Assembly (NCBI GenBank): GCA_019347575.1
Contig: JAHWKY010000004.1
Location: forward strand, 124,001-188,000
Reading direction: 5' to 3'
DNA: 64,000 nt
Source of the DNA: Actinomycetota bacterium
GTDB taxonomy: Bacteria; Actinomycetota; Nitriliruptoria; Nitriliruptorales; Nitriliruptoraceae
Every line of letters starts with the position of its first letter. The stretch's first letter is position 1. The notes under the pieces were generated by a model. That model ran no database searches, had not been told where the DNA came from, and was given only the letters and a program-made list of their open reading frames with translations. Made by a program: the position numbers and the translations under genes. Shown here one piece after another: positions 36,463-45,151 of this stretch.

Positions 36463-36626
36463 GGTGGGCTCCTATCGTTGGGTGGCCGTCAGGATGCGGA
36501 GGATGGCGCTCGGAGCCCCCGAACGCACAGTCGACCCCGTCCTGACGGTCGCACTCACAGGCAGGAACGCCGCTGGCGAGCGTCGAAGTCCCGATCGAAC
36601 GATCCCACCCACCAACGGAGCACTCG

Positions 36627-38126
36627 ATGCGTCGGTCCTCGATCGCCGCCCTGACGGCCGGTCTTCTCGTCGCGCTGGCCGCCCCCGCCTCGGCCCACCC
36701 CACCGTCCCCCTGGCGCCGACACTGCCCACCGACCTGACCCACGCCAAGACCGACAACCTCGAGTACCACGGACGCTTCCCCGAGCACACGGGGAACGCC
36801 GGGGGACGGGTTCTGGGGGACCGTTACTACGTCACCGACCCGCGGGGCGTGTACGTCTACGACGTCTCCACACCGGAGTCGCCCGAGCTGCTGGGGTTCA
36901 CTCCGCTCTTCCAGCACGCGGCCGGCCTCGGAGCGACCGGGATCGCGCTCGCCCAGGAGGATCCCGACACCAACGGCGAGATCCTGCTCGTCGACGGCAG
37001 CCCGCTGCCCAACGGTGACACCGCCCTCCAGGTCGTCGACGTCAGTGATCCCGCTGAGGGCGTGGCGATTATCGGGACCGCCGACGTGACGGACCACACC
37101 TGGACCTGCGTCAGCGGCGAGGTCGATGGCGAGGTCAACAGCTGTGCCTACGCCTACGGACGGACCGGCTACATCGTCGACCTCACCGACCCGACGAACC
37201 CGACGCTGCTGCCGGGCCGCTGGCGCCAGCACGTCGGCTACGGATCGACCAGCAACGATCCGTACGCGCACGACCTGACCGAGGTCGCGCCCGGACTCGT
37301 CATCGCTGCCGGCGCGAGCCTGGTGTTCATGGACACCACAGATCCGGCCGCGCCGGTGCTCCTCAACCGGATCGAGCAGCCGGGCCGCTGGCACACCTTC
37401 GGGTACCACGCCGTCGAGTGGGCCAACGAGGGCCGCGACCCGATCCTCGTCGCCGGCACCGAGATCCCCCCGACCGCGGACGAGCGCGCTGGCAGCGAGT
37501 GCGACGAGGGACCGACCAAGGCCGCGGTCATCGACACGTGGGACACGACCACGTTCCTCGCCGCCTATGACGCCTGGAAGGCGGGCGAGGAGGGCGCGAC
37601 GCTCGAGGACGTCCGCGCCGCGGAGTTCGCCTTGCTCGACTCCTTCGACGCCGGTTCGAGCGGGATCTTCCTCGACGGCGAAGCGACCGGCAACGTCCTC
37701 TACTGCGCCCACTGGATGGAACTGCACCCCGAGTTCGACGGTGGCGGCAAGATGGTCGTCGGGTACTACAACCGCGGGACCCGCTTCGTCGACATCGCCC
37801 CGGACGGGACGATGAGCGAGATCGCGTGGATCGTGGGGGCGGACGGCTTCACCGGATCGGCGCAGTGGGTCAGCGGCGACGTCGTCTACATCCACGACTA
37901 CACCCGGGGGATGGAGGTCGTGGAGCTCGGCGAGGAGCCCGCCACGGGCGTCCACCACGCACAGGGCGATGCGGTGGCACCTTCGAGCGTGACCCTCCTG
38001 GCCGCGGAGGCAGGTGGCGGGGTCCCCGCCGCCAGCACGATCCCTGCCAGCTTGGGGCTTCTGCTCCTCGCCGTCGAGCTGTGGCGCCGTCGCCGGCACG
38101 CAGCAGCCGCGGATCTCACCGTCTGA
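36627..38126 (+). CDS. Secreted LVIVD-repeat beta-propeller protein
   Basis: 499 residues from ATG 36627 with GGAG upstream. Signal peptide GLLVALAAPASA. Propeller blades of the LVIVD type follow: GVYVYDVSTPESPELLG, LQVVDVSDPAEGVAII, GYIVDLTDPTNPTLLP and LVFMDTTDPAAPVLLN. The tail is Gly-rich, then hydrophobic (PASLGLLLLAVELW), then RRRRH, so it is a membrane-anchored surface protein without LPxTG. Function is unknown; such repeats are thought to mediate adhesion or binding. It is divergent from the thioredoxin gene. Confidence 0.75.
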   Translation: MRRSSIAALTAGLLVALAAPASAHPTVPLAPTLPTDLTHAKTDNLEYHGRFPEHTGNAGGRVLGDRYYVTDPRGVYVYDVSTPESPELLGFTPLFQHAAGLGATGIALAQEDPDTNGEILLVDGSPLPNGDTALQVVDVSDPAEGVAIIGTADVTDHTWTCVSGEVDGEVNSCAYAYGRTGYIVDLTDPTNPTLLPGRWRQHVGYGSTSNDPYAHDLTEVAPGLVIAAGASLVFMDTTDPAAPVLLNRIEQPGRWHTFGYHAVEWANEGRDPILVAGTEIPPTADERAGSECDEGPTKAAVIDTWDTTTFLAAYDAWKAGEEGATLEDVRAAEFALLDSFDAGSSGIFLDGEATGNVLYCAHWMELHPEFDGGGKMVVGYYNRGTRFVDIAPDGTMSEIAWIVGADGFTGSAQWVSGDVVYIHDYTRGMEVVELGEEPATGVHHAQGDAVAPSSVTLLAAEAGGGVPAASTIPASLGLLLLAVELWRRRRHAAAADLTV

Positions 38127-38135
38127 CCCGGTGAC

Positions 38136-38152
38136 TACCCTCGGTCCCCATG
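38136..38152 (+). promoter_or_regulatory. Probable leaderless promoter of polA
   Basis: A TACCCT -10 (38136-38141) and 8-base spacer lead straight to the ATG at 38150. No ribosome-binding site is present. Confidence 0.5.
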
Positions 38153-40834
38153 ACGGAGGCCGAGGAGCGACCCACGCTCGTCCTGTTGGACGGGCACTCG
38201 CTGGCGTACCGGGCCTTCTACGCGCTGCCCGATTCGCTGCGTACCCAGACCGGTCAGCTCACGAACGCCGTCTACGGCTTCACGAGCATGCTCATCAAGC
38301 TGCTGGGGGACCGCCACCCCGACGGCATCGCCGTGTGCTTCGACAAGGGCCGCGACGTGCAGCGCACGGCGGCCTACCCCGAGTACAAGGCCAACCGATC
38401 CCAGACACCGGACGAGTTCCGGACCCAGCTCGACCTGATCCGCGAGGTGCTCGCGGCGATGACGATCCCCGTCGTCGAGCTCGCGGGGGTGGAGGCCGAC
38501 GACGTCATCGCGACGATCGCCGAGCGGGGCAAGGCCAAGGGCTTCCACGTGCTGATCCTCACCGGCGACCGCGACACGTTCCAGCTGGTCGACGACGACC
38601 TCACGGTGCTCTACACGGCGCGGGGCGTGAGCGACATCCGCGAGATGACCCCGCCGGAGGTCGAGGAGAAGTACGGCATCCCACCTGACCGGTACGTCGA
38701 GTACGCGGCCCTGCGCGGCGACAACTCCGACAACCTCCCCGGCGTGCCCGGGGTCGGCGAGAAGACCGCCGCGAAGCTGATCACCGAGTTCGGTCACCTC
38801 GACGGCATCTACGCCCACCTCGACCAGATCAGCGGCAAGAAGGTCCCCGCGATGCTCGCGGAGCACCGTGATCAGGTCTACATCAACCGCAGCATCATGA
38901 CCCTGCGCCGTGATCTGGCCGACCTCGAGGTCGACCTCGCCGACCTGCGCATCACCCACATCGACGCCGACGCGGTCCGCGGCCTGTTCGGGACCCTGGA
39001 GTTCCGCGCCCTCTACGACCGGCTCGTCGACGAAGTGCTCGGTGATGTCGAGGAGGAGGAGGCCGCAGGCTTCGACACCGCGCCCCGCCACCTCGGGGCG
39101 GGCGAGCTGCGGGAGTGGCTCGACGGACTGACCGGACCTCTCGCCATCGTGCCCCTGACCGAGCGGCCCGTCCCGCACCTGCGCTGGGTGTCCATCGGCC
39201 TGGCGGCTGTCGGACGGAGCCCGGCCACGGCCGTGCTCGACGATCTGGCCGACGAGGACCGGGCCGCGCTCGCGGACGCACTCGCTGACCATGAGCTGCC
39301 GAAGGTGGTCCACGACGCCAAGGCACTCGACCACGCGGCGTTGTCGCGGGGCTGGGACGTGGCCGGCGTCCGCACCGACACGGAGCTGGCGGCGTACCTC
39401 ATCAACCCCGAGCAGCGGAGCTTCGACCTCGAACGCATCGCGCTGCAGTACCTGTCCCGCACGCTCACGGTCGAGGACGCGGGTGACGACGAGGGCCAGC
39501 TGTCGCTGGGCGTCGAGGACGAGCCGTGGCACGAGCGTGCGCTGCGAGCGCAGGCGACCCTCGAGCTCGCCGAACACCTGCACGGCGAGCTCGTCGAGCG
39601 CGACCAGGTCGAGTTGCACGACGACATCGAACTGCTGCTGGCACCCGTCCTCGCGCGCATGGAACGGGCTGGCATCGCGATCGATCGCTCGGTGCTCGAC
39701 GAGATCCGTGGACGGCTCGCCGAACGGGCGGCCGAGCTCGAGCGCGAGGTCTGGGACCACGCCGGCGAGCGCTTCAACGTGGGATCGGGACCGCAGCTGC
39801 AGGAGGTGCTGTTCGACCAGCTCGGGCTGCCCAAGACCCGGCGTATCAAGACCGGCTACTCGACCGACGCCACCCAGCTCCAGAACATCATCGACGCCCA
39901 CCCGATCGTCCAGGCGATCCTCGACTGGCGCGAGGTCACCAAGCTGCTGTCGACCTACATCGACGCCCTCCCGCCGCTGATCGACGACGAGACCGGCCGG
40001 GTCCACACGACCCTCAGCCAGACGACAGCCGCGACGGGGCGGCTCGCCTCATCCAACCCCAACCTGCAGAACATCCCGGTACGCCGCGAGGAAGGCCGCG
40101 AGATACGCCGGGCGTTCACCGCAGGCGAGGGCTACGACACGCTGATGGTCGCCGACTACAGCCAGATCGAGCTGCGCATCATGGCCCACCTGTGTCAGGA
40201 CGACGGGCTGCTCGAGGCGTTCGGGTCCGGCGAGGACATCCACGCCACCACCGCGGCCAAGGTGTTCGACCTGCCGCTCGAGCACGTCGACGCCGCCCTC
40301 CGGGACCGTGCGAAGGCGATCAACTACGGCTTGGCGTACGGCCTGACCTCGTTCGGGTTGAGCCAGCAGCTCGGCATCCCACCGGATGAAGCGCAGGAGA
40401 TCGTCGATGCCTACATGGAGCGCTTCCCGGACGTCGCCGGGTTCCTGCGGGGCGCGGTCGAGACCGCGCGCAAGACCGGGTTCACCCGCACGCTCTTCGG
40501 GCGTCGGCGCTACCTGCCCGACCTGCTGTCGGACAACCGCAACCGCCGGGGCATGGCGGAGCGCATGGCCCTCAACGCCCCGATCCAGGGGACGGCCGCC
40601 GACATCATCAAGCTCGCGATGGTCCGGGTCGATCGTGCCCTCGCTGAGACCAGCCTGCGCATCCAGATGCTCCTGCAGGTCCACGACGAGCTGATCTTCG
40701 AGGTCGCCGACGACGATCTCGACGAGGCCCGGGAGCTCGTCGTCACCGAGATGTGCGCCGTCGCCGACCTCGACGTGCCGTTGGAGGTTGACACCGCCGC
40801 CGGCGTCACCTGGTTCGACGCCCAGAAGCACTGA
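38150..40834 (+). CDS. polA: DNA polymerase I
   Basis: 894 residues. Fills gaps in excision repair and removes RNA primers. The 5' nuclease domain (about 1-290) has LLDGHSLAYRAFYAL, GVEADDVIATIA, GDRDTFQLV and GDNSDNLPGVPGVGEKTA. The middle domain lacks the DxE of an active 3'-5' exonuclease (IVPLTER at the expected place), as in most actinobacterial PolI. The polymerase domain has motif A VADYSQIELRIMAHL, the O-helix RDRAKAINYGLAYG and motif C QVHDELIFEV. It has no ribosome-binding site, so leaderless translation is inferred. A hairpin motif begins at its stop codon. Confidence 0.97.
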   Translation: MTEAEERPTLVLLDGHSLAYRAFYALPDSLRTQTGQLTNAVYGFTSMLIKLLGDRHPDGIAVCFDKGRDVQRTAAYPEYKANRSQTPDEFRTQLDLIREVLAAMTIPVVELAGVEADDVIATIAERGKAKGFHVLILTGDRDTFQLVDDDLTVLYTARGVSDIREMTPPEVEEKYGIPPDRYVEYAALRGDNSDNLPGVPGVGEKTAAKLITEFGHLDGIYAHLDQISGKKVPAMLAEHRDQVYINRSIMTLRRDLADLEVDLADLRITHIDADAVRGLFGTLEFRALYDRLVDEVLGDVEEEEAAGFDTAPRHLGAGELREWLDGLTGPLAIVPLTERPVPHLRWVSIGLAAVGRSPATAVLDDLADEDRAALADALADHELPKVVHDAKALDHAALSRGWDVAGVRTDTELAAYLINPEQRSFDLERIALQYLSRTLTVEDAGDDEGQLSLGVEDEPWHERALRAQATLELAEHLHGELVERDQVELHDDIELLLAPVLARMERAGIAIDRSVLDEIRGRLAERAAELEREVWDHAGERFNVGSGPQLQEVLFDQLGLPKTRRIKTGYSTDATQLQNIIDAHPIVQAILDWREVTKLLSTYIDALPPLIDDETGRVHTTLSQTTAATGRLASSNPNLQNIPVRREEGREIRRAFTAGEGYDTLMVADYSQIELRIMAHLCQDDGLLEAFGSGEDIHATTAAKVFDLPLEHVDAALRDRAKAINYGLAYGLTSFGLSQQLGIPPDEAQEIVDAYMERFPDVAGFLRGAVETARKTGFTRTLFGRRRYLPDLLSDNRNRRGMAERMALNAPIQGTAADIIKLAMVRVDRALAETSLRIQMLLQVHDELIFEVADDDLDEARELVVTEMCAVADLDVPLEVDTAAGVTWFDAQKH

Positions 40835-40837
40835 CCT

Positions 40838-40862
40838 TGGCGACGGCGCATCCGCGTCGCTG
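40838..40862 (+). repeat. Post-stop hairpin, copy B
   Basis: Immediately after the polA TGA. Stem GCGACG/CGTCGC (40840-40845 with 40855-40860), sharing the core CGCATCCG with the copies behind the thioredoxin and uvrB genes. Probable polA terminator. Confidence 0.55.
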
Positions 40863-40934
40863 GTCACGAACTTGAATCTGAATACCTGGGCACATCAGCG
40901 TGTACCCAACCATTCAAGTTCGCGAGCCAGCGAC
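40856..40934. repeat. Imperfect inverted repeat, about 22 bp arms
   Basis: Left arm 40856-40877 and right arm 40912-40934 share CGAACTTGAAT and its complement and GTCGCTGG and its complement, with a short mismatched patch, around a 34-base AT-richer loop. It stands at the border between polA and the decayed region. It could be a second terminator or the end of a small mobile element. Confidence 0.5.
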
Positions 40935-40985
40935 GAGTCGCGGGCGGACCGTGAGGCGGTTTCTGACGCTCCCCGAGGGCCTCGC

Positions 40986-41307
40986 GTGTTCCTCGAGGTG
41001 CCGCCGGCGGGTGAGGTCAGGGCCGACTTCGTCGGGGAAGATCCGGTCTTCGTTGTTCACGGTCAGGACGGTGCCGTGCGCGTGCTCGACGCGGTGAGCC
41101 CGCACAGACGGCCAGACTTCCGCAAGGTGCTGGCGTGGTGCTAGGCCAGCGAGCAGTTCGAGGATCTGTGGCACGGGTCCCGGTTCGACCGGAACGGGAC
41201 GTGGCTGCGCGGCCCCGCTCCGACGGGTCTGGCGAGCTACGTGGTGACGTGGTCAGGGTCAGGTCGCGTGCTGGTGGGAGAGCGGCAACCACCCCGCCTC
41301 GACCTTC
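40986..41307 (+). pseudogene. Decayed Rieske [2Fe-2S] domain gene
   Basis: One frame reads VFLEVPPAGEVRADFVGE, VFVVHGQDGAVRVLDAVSPH, then an in-frame TAG at 41142-41144, and continues FEDLWHGSRFDRNGTWLRGP, APTGLASYVV and GRVLVGE. This follows the order of a small Rieske protein. The first Cys-x-His cluster motif is shortened (SPH without Cys). The second has Trp instead of Cys (LWHGS for xCHGS). The stop and both lost ligands mean the gene cannot make an iron-sulfur protein. The rest of the 748-base polA to 41583 gap shows no convincing gene. Confidence 0.6.
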
Positions 41308-41582
41308 GGACCAGGCCGAGCCGAGGGTCGAGGGCGAGCCGTGCGATGCGAAGACCGCGCTGTACGGTTCCGGGCATCCGGCAGATCCCGCAGTCCTCGA
41401 CGGCGTGGTGGTTCACCACGCCTCGCCTGGGATCGGCCTGTGGTACCCGACGCCGGAGCGGATGCTGGGTCAGGTTCAGACGCACCCGAAGCAGATCCAC
41501 TTTGTCCCCCGATCCGATCGGATATGCGATCAGACCGGGTGATGAAGTTGCGCAGCCGAGGGGGGAGGAACCCTGCCGCTGG

Positions 41583-41969
41583 TCAGGCGGTGGTCACACA
41601 GCGGGTGGGGCCCGCATCACGGTCCCAGTCGAGGCCGCCGGCGCCGACGTCGAGGACCTCGATCGCGTAGCGCCCTGCCGGCCCCGTCATCCGGAACTCG
41701 GCGGCGCCCATCACGTTCGTGTTCGCCGTCCCCGTCCCTGACCGCTCCGGTCCGTCGATACGGGCCTGGACGTAGATGTCGGGGCAGCGGCGCCCCTCGG
41801 CATCCTTCACGGTCAGGCGGAAGCGCACCCGGAGCTCGCCCTCACCTCGCGACTCGGGCTCGAGCGCCCGCAGATCGGCGACGACCAGCGGCTCGGCGAA
41901 CAACCCCTTGCGGGGCAGGTCGTCGGGGATCTGGAAGAGCCCGTCGGGCTCGCGGGACGTGTCGGGCAC
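41583..41969 (-). CDS. Small hypothetical protein
   Basis: 128 residues from GTG 41969; longer readings upstream are possible but look non-conserved. The sequence is beta-rich (RVRFRLTVKDAEGRRCPDIY, EFRMTGPAGRYAIEVLDVG) and has two Cys that could form a disulfide. It resembles a small Ig- or transthyretin-like extracellular domain, yet no signal peptide is visible. The start may therefore be lost or misjudged. It lies between the decayed Rieske gene and the rpsA promoter region, so it may itself be a remnant. Function unknown. Confidence 0.4.
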   Translation of the reverse strand: MPDTSREPDGLFQIPDDLPRKGLFAEPLVVADLRALEPESRGEGELRVRFRLTVKDAEGRRCPDIYVQARIDGPERSGTGTANTNVMGAAEFRMTGPAGRYAIEVLDVGAGGLDWDRDAGPTRCVTTA

Positions 41970-42027
41970 GGGGAGCCTGTCGCGCGCGAGAACGGGCTCG
42001 TACGGTACCCTGCACGGCCTGGCAGCG

Positions 42028-42056
42028 TTGACGCACGCTCGCGTGCGTGCGATGCT
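42028..42056 (+). promoter_or_regulatory. Possible rpsA promoter and leader
   Basis: TTGACG (42028-42033) and GATGCT (42051-42056), 17 bases apart, form a plausible -35/-10. A GCACGC-TC-GCGTGC inverted repeat sits between them. A second -10-like TACCCT is at 42006-42011. The mRNA leader before ATG 42194 would be 130-175 bases, with no ribosome-binding site close to the start. Confidence 0.35.
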
Positions 42057-42193
42057 CGCCACTCGCGTCGCCTGCCTGCAGCCGGTGTGAGGCAGCGGAC
42101 GGGCGCAACAGACCCTCCCAGCCCCGCAGCGCTGTCGGCCTGCGCGACGCGGACAACCGACCTGACCGGACCGAACAAGAGACCGACCACCAC

Positions 42194-43771
42194 ATGGAAC
42201 CGACCGACAGCCCGACGCCCGAACAGCCTACGACCGCTCCCGAGGCGTCGACACCCTCGCAGATGGTGGTGCTCAGCGATCCGGGACGTACCCACACCTC
42301 GACCGGCGAGGACATCGTCGAGCGAGACGTCAGCGACGAGGACTTCGAGTCGGCGCTCGAGGACACGCTCCGCCCCATGAACGAGGGCGACATCGTCGAG
42401 GGCGTCGTCGTCAAGATCGATCCCGACGAGGTGCTCCTCGACATCAGCTACAAGTCCGAGGGCGTCATCCCGCTGCGTGAGCTGTCGATCAAGGCGGACG
42501 TCGATCCCAACCAGGTCGTGCAGATCGGGGACGTGGTCGAGGCCCTCATCCTCGAGAAGGAGGACGAGGAAGGTCGGCTCGTCCTGTCGAAGAAGCGTGC
42601 CCAGTACGAGCGCGCCTGGGGCACGATCGAGCGCATCTACAACGACGACAAGACCGTCCAGGGCACCGTCATCGAGGTCGTGAAGGGTGGTCTGATCCTC
42701 GACATCGGACTGCGTGGCTTCCTGCCCGCCTCGCTCGTCGAGATGCGGCGCGTCCGCGACCTCAACCCCTACGTGGGTGAGGTGCTCGAGTGCAAGATCA
42801 TCGAGCTGGACAAGAACCGCAACAACGTCGTGTTGTCGCGGCGCAAGTTCCTCGAGGAGACCCAGTCCGAGTTCCGTCAGGAGTTCCTCCAGACGTTGCA
42901 GAAGGGCGAGGTCCGCAAGGGCGTTGTCAGCAGCATCGTCAACTTCGGGGCGTTCGTGGACCTCGGTGGTGTCGACGGCCTCGTGCACGTGTCGGAGCTG
43001 TCGTGGCACCACATCGACCACCCGTCCGAGGTCGTCGAGGTCGGTGACGACGTCGCCGTCGAGGTCCTCGACGTGGACATGGACCGCGAGCGCGTGTCGC
43101 TGTCGCTGAAGTCCACCCAGGAGGATCCGTGGGACAAGTTCGCCCGCGAGAACCAGGTGGGCGACGTGGTCGAGGGCGAGGTCACCAAGCTCGTGCCGTT
43201 CGGGGCCTTCGTCAAGGTCGCCGAGGGCATCGAGGGCCTGGTCCACATCTCCGAGCTGGCCGACCGTCACGTGGAGGTCCCCGAGGCTGTCGTCAACGTC
43301 GGCGACAAGATCGACATCAAGGTGATCGACATCGACACCGTCCGCCGCCGCATCAGCCTGTCGCTGAAGCAGGTGGCCGGTGGCGACGGTCCGGTCATCG
43401 TCGACGAGCACGACGAGGACGCCGAGCCGACGGTGGCGCACGCGTACACGTCCGGTGGCGAGGAGGACGAGACCCCGCAGAGCACGATGGCCGGAGCGCT
43501 CGCTCAGGCTGGTCTCGTCAAGGAGCCCCAGCTCAGCCCCGAGGAGATGGCTCTGCAGGAGGCGCAGCTCCCGCAGGAGCGGCTCGGCACGCCCGAGGCC
43601 GACGAACCGCAGGCTCCGGTCGGGGACGCGGCGCCGCCCGCGGACGCGGACATCCCGACCGAGGCCGCACCGCTGGATGACGAGACGCCCGCCAGCGAGT
43701 CCGCACCGACCCCCGACGAGGCTCGCGGCGACGACGCAACCCCGGCCGAGGGCGACGACACCACCGCCTGA
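42194..43771 (+). CDS. rpsA: 30S ribosomal protein S1
   Basis: 525 residues from ATG 42194. Binds mRNA on the small ribosomal subunit. Four S1 (OB-fold) domains follow a 60-residue acidic N-terminus: about 62-132 (GDIVEGVVVKIDPDEVLLDI), 148-216, 237-306 (FGAFVDLGGVDGLVHVSELS) and 322-392 (FGAFVKVAEGIEGLVHISEL). Four domains is the usual actinobacterial form, against six in E. coli. The C-terminal 120 residues are acidic and Ala/Pro-rich, low complexity. It is followed 7 bases later by coaE. Confidence 0.96.
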   Translation: MEPTDSPTPEQPTTAPEASTPSQMVVLSDPGRTHTSTGEDIVERDVSDEDFESALEDTLRPMNEGDIVEGVVVKIDPDEVLLDISYKSEGVIPLRELSIKADVDPNQVVQIGDVVEALILEKEDEEGRLVLSKKRAQYERAWGTIERIYNDDKTVQGTVIEVVKGGLILDIGLRGFLPASLVEMRRVRDLNPYVGEVLECKIIELDKNRNNVVLSRRKFLEETQSEFRQEFLQTLQKGEVRKGVVSSIVNFGAFVDLGGVDGLVHVSELSWHHIDHPSEVVEVGDDVAVEVLDVDMDRERVSLSLKSTQEDPWDKFARENQVGDVVEGEVTKLVPFGAFVKVAEGIEGLVHISELADRHVEVPEAVVNVGDKIDIKVIDIDTVRRRISLSLKQVAGGDGPVIVDEHDEDAEPTVAHAYTSGGEEDETPQSTMAGALAQAGLVKEPQLSPEEMALQEAQLPQERLGTPEADEPQAPVGDAAPPADADIPTEAAPLDDETPASESAPTPDEARGDDATPAEGDDTTA

Positions 43772-43778
43772 TCGGCGC

Positions 43779-44420
43779 GTGTACCTCGTCGGACTCACCG
43801 GAGGCATCGGCAGCGGCAAGTCGACCGTCGCCGCGGGGTTCTCGGCTCGCGGGGCGGTGGTCGTGGACGCCGACCGCATCGCGCGCGAGATCGTCGAGCC
43901 CGGTGAGCTGGCGCTCACCGAGCTGGTCGAGCGCTTCGGCGATGACATCCTGCGCCCCGACGGCACGCTCGACCGCCCCGCCCTCGCGGCCATCGCGTTC
44001 GCGGACGACGACGCCCGTGCCGCTCTGAACGCGATCACGCACCCGCGCATCAGCCAGCGTCTCGCCGACCGGATGGCCGAACTCGCGGCGGCTGATGACA
44101 CCGGCGACCCCACGATCGTCGTGCTCGACATCCCCCTCCTCGTCGAGTCCAGGCTGTACGAGCAGCACGACGCCCTCGTCGTGGTGACGGCACCACCCGA
44201 GATCCGGCTGGAACGCCTCGTCTCCCAGCGCGGCATGGACGAGTCGGACGTCCGGGCACGGATGGCGACGCAGCTCACCGACGAGGACCGGCGCATCAAC
44301 GCCACACACATCATCGACAACAGCGGTGACCGGGCGGCGCTCGAGCGTCGCATCGACGAGGTCTGGTCGCAGTTGACCGCCGCGGCCGAGGCCGCTCACC
44401 AGGAGCGGGCGAGCTCGTGA
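43779..44420 (+). CDS. coaE: Dephospho-CoA kinase
   Basis: 213 residues from GTG 43779. Phosphorylates the 3'-hydroxyl of dephospho-CoA, the last step of coenzyme A synthesis. P-loop GLTGGIGSGKST starts at residue 5. The catalytic VDADRIAREIVEPG follows, then LDIPLLVESRLYEQHDALVVV and the lid RMATQLTDEDRRINA. There is no actinobacterial C-terminal UPF0157 extension. Co-transcribed with rpsA and overlapping the HAD gene by 4 bases. Confidence 0.95.
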   Translation: MYLVGLTGGIGSGKSTVAAGFSARGAVVVDADRIAREIVEPGELALTELVERFGDDILRPDGTLDRPALAAIAFADDDARAALNAITHPRISQRLADRMAELAAADDTGDPTIVVLDIPLLVESRLYEQHDALVVVTAPPEIRLERLVSQRGMDESDVRARMATQLTDEDRRINATHIIDNSGDRAALERRIDEVWSQLTAAAEAAHQERASS

Positions 44421-45151
44421 CCGTCCACACCGTGATCTTCGATGCCGGACTCACGCTCCTGACGATCGCCCCCTCGTGGTGGGAGGTGTTCGTGCGCGGC
44501 TGCGAGCGCGCCGGGATCGACGTGCCCGACCTCGACGGCGACGTGTCGCGCGTGTCACACCTGTTCGGAGAGCACCACGAGGAGTGGCGGGCCCGGGGTC
44601 AGACCTCGCCCCACATCGGTGACGATGCCTCCGAGCAGGCGTTCTGGCGTGCTCTGTACGCCCGGTTCCTCCAGGCACTCCAGATCGAGGGTGACCACGA
44701 GCACGCCACGGCCGAGATCTTCGAAGCGTTCCGGGAACCGGGCGTCTTCGTCCCGTTCCCCGAGGTCGACGACGTCCTCGCGGACCTGACACGGCGGGGC
44801 GTGCGGATCGCGATCGTGTCGAACTGGGGTACGTGGCTTCGGGAGGTCCTGCAGCACGCCGACCTGCTCCACCGGTTCGAGGCGATCGTCGTGTCCGGCG
44901 AGGAGGGCATCGAGAAGCCGGACCCCACGATCTTCGTCCGTGCGCTCGACCGCCTCGGCCTCGATCCGACACCTCAGGTCGCCTACGTCGGCGACGACCT
45001 GCGAGCCGATGTCGAGGGCAGTGCGGCGGCGGGGCTGCTGCCCGTGCTCGTCGACCGGCGCGGGCGGCATCCCGACCACACCGGACACCGGGTGACCGAC
45101 CTGCGTGAGCTCGTGGACGTGCTGCCCCTCCCAGGGCCGATCAGGGCGTGA
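44417..45151 (+). CDS. HAD-superfamily hydrolase
   Basis: 244 residues. Motif I is VIFDAGLTLL (nucleophile Asp, with Gly where phosphatases usually have a second Asp, as in HDHD3-like members). Motif II is IAIVSNWGTW, motif III the Lys in GIEKPDPTIF, and motif IV YVGDDLRADVEGSAAAG. A helical cap lies between I and II. Probably a small-molecule phosphatase of unknown substrate. It overlaps coaE and the peptidase gene by 4 bases each. Confidence 0.85.
   Translation: MTVHTVIFDAGLTLLTIAPSWWEVFVRGCERAGIDVPDLDGDVSRVSHLFGEHHEEWRARGQTSPHIGDDASEQAFWRALYARFLQALQIEGDHEHATAEIFEAFREPGVFVPFPEVDDVLADLTRRGVRIAIVSNWGTWLREVLQHADLLHRFEAIVVSGEEGIEKPDPTIFVRALDRLGLDPTPQVAYVGDDLRADVEGSAAAGLLPVLVDRRGRHPDHTGHRVTDLRELVDVLPLPGPIRA

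Noticed and set aside
38135-40006. 623-codon open frame on the minus strand opposite polA
   Set aside because: Mirror frame of polA in a high-GC genome; no domain or start signal.
41135-41542. Possible 135-codon gene downstream of polA
   Set aside because: Its first half overlaps the Rieske remnant in another frame, and the rest has no recognisable family or start signal.
41813-44353. 846-codon open frame on the minus strand opposite rpsA and coaE
   Set aside because: It is the antisense of two clear genes, has an Arg/Ser-rich meaningless sequence and reflects GC-skewed codon use.
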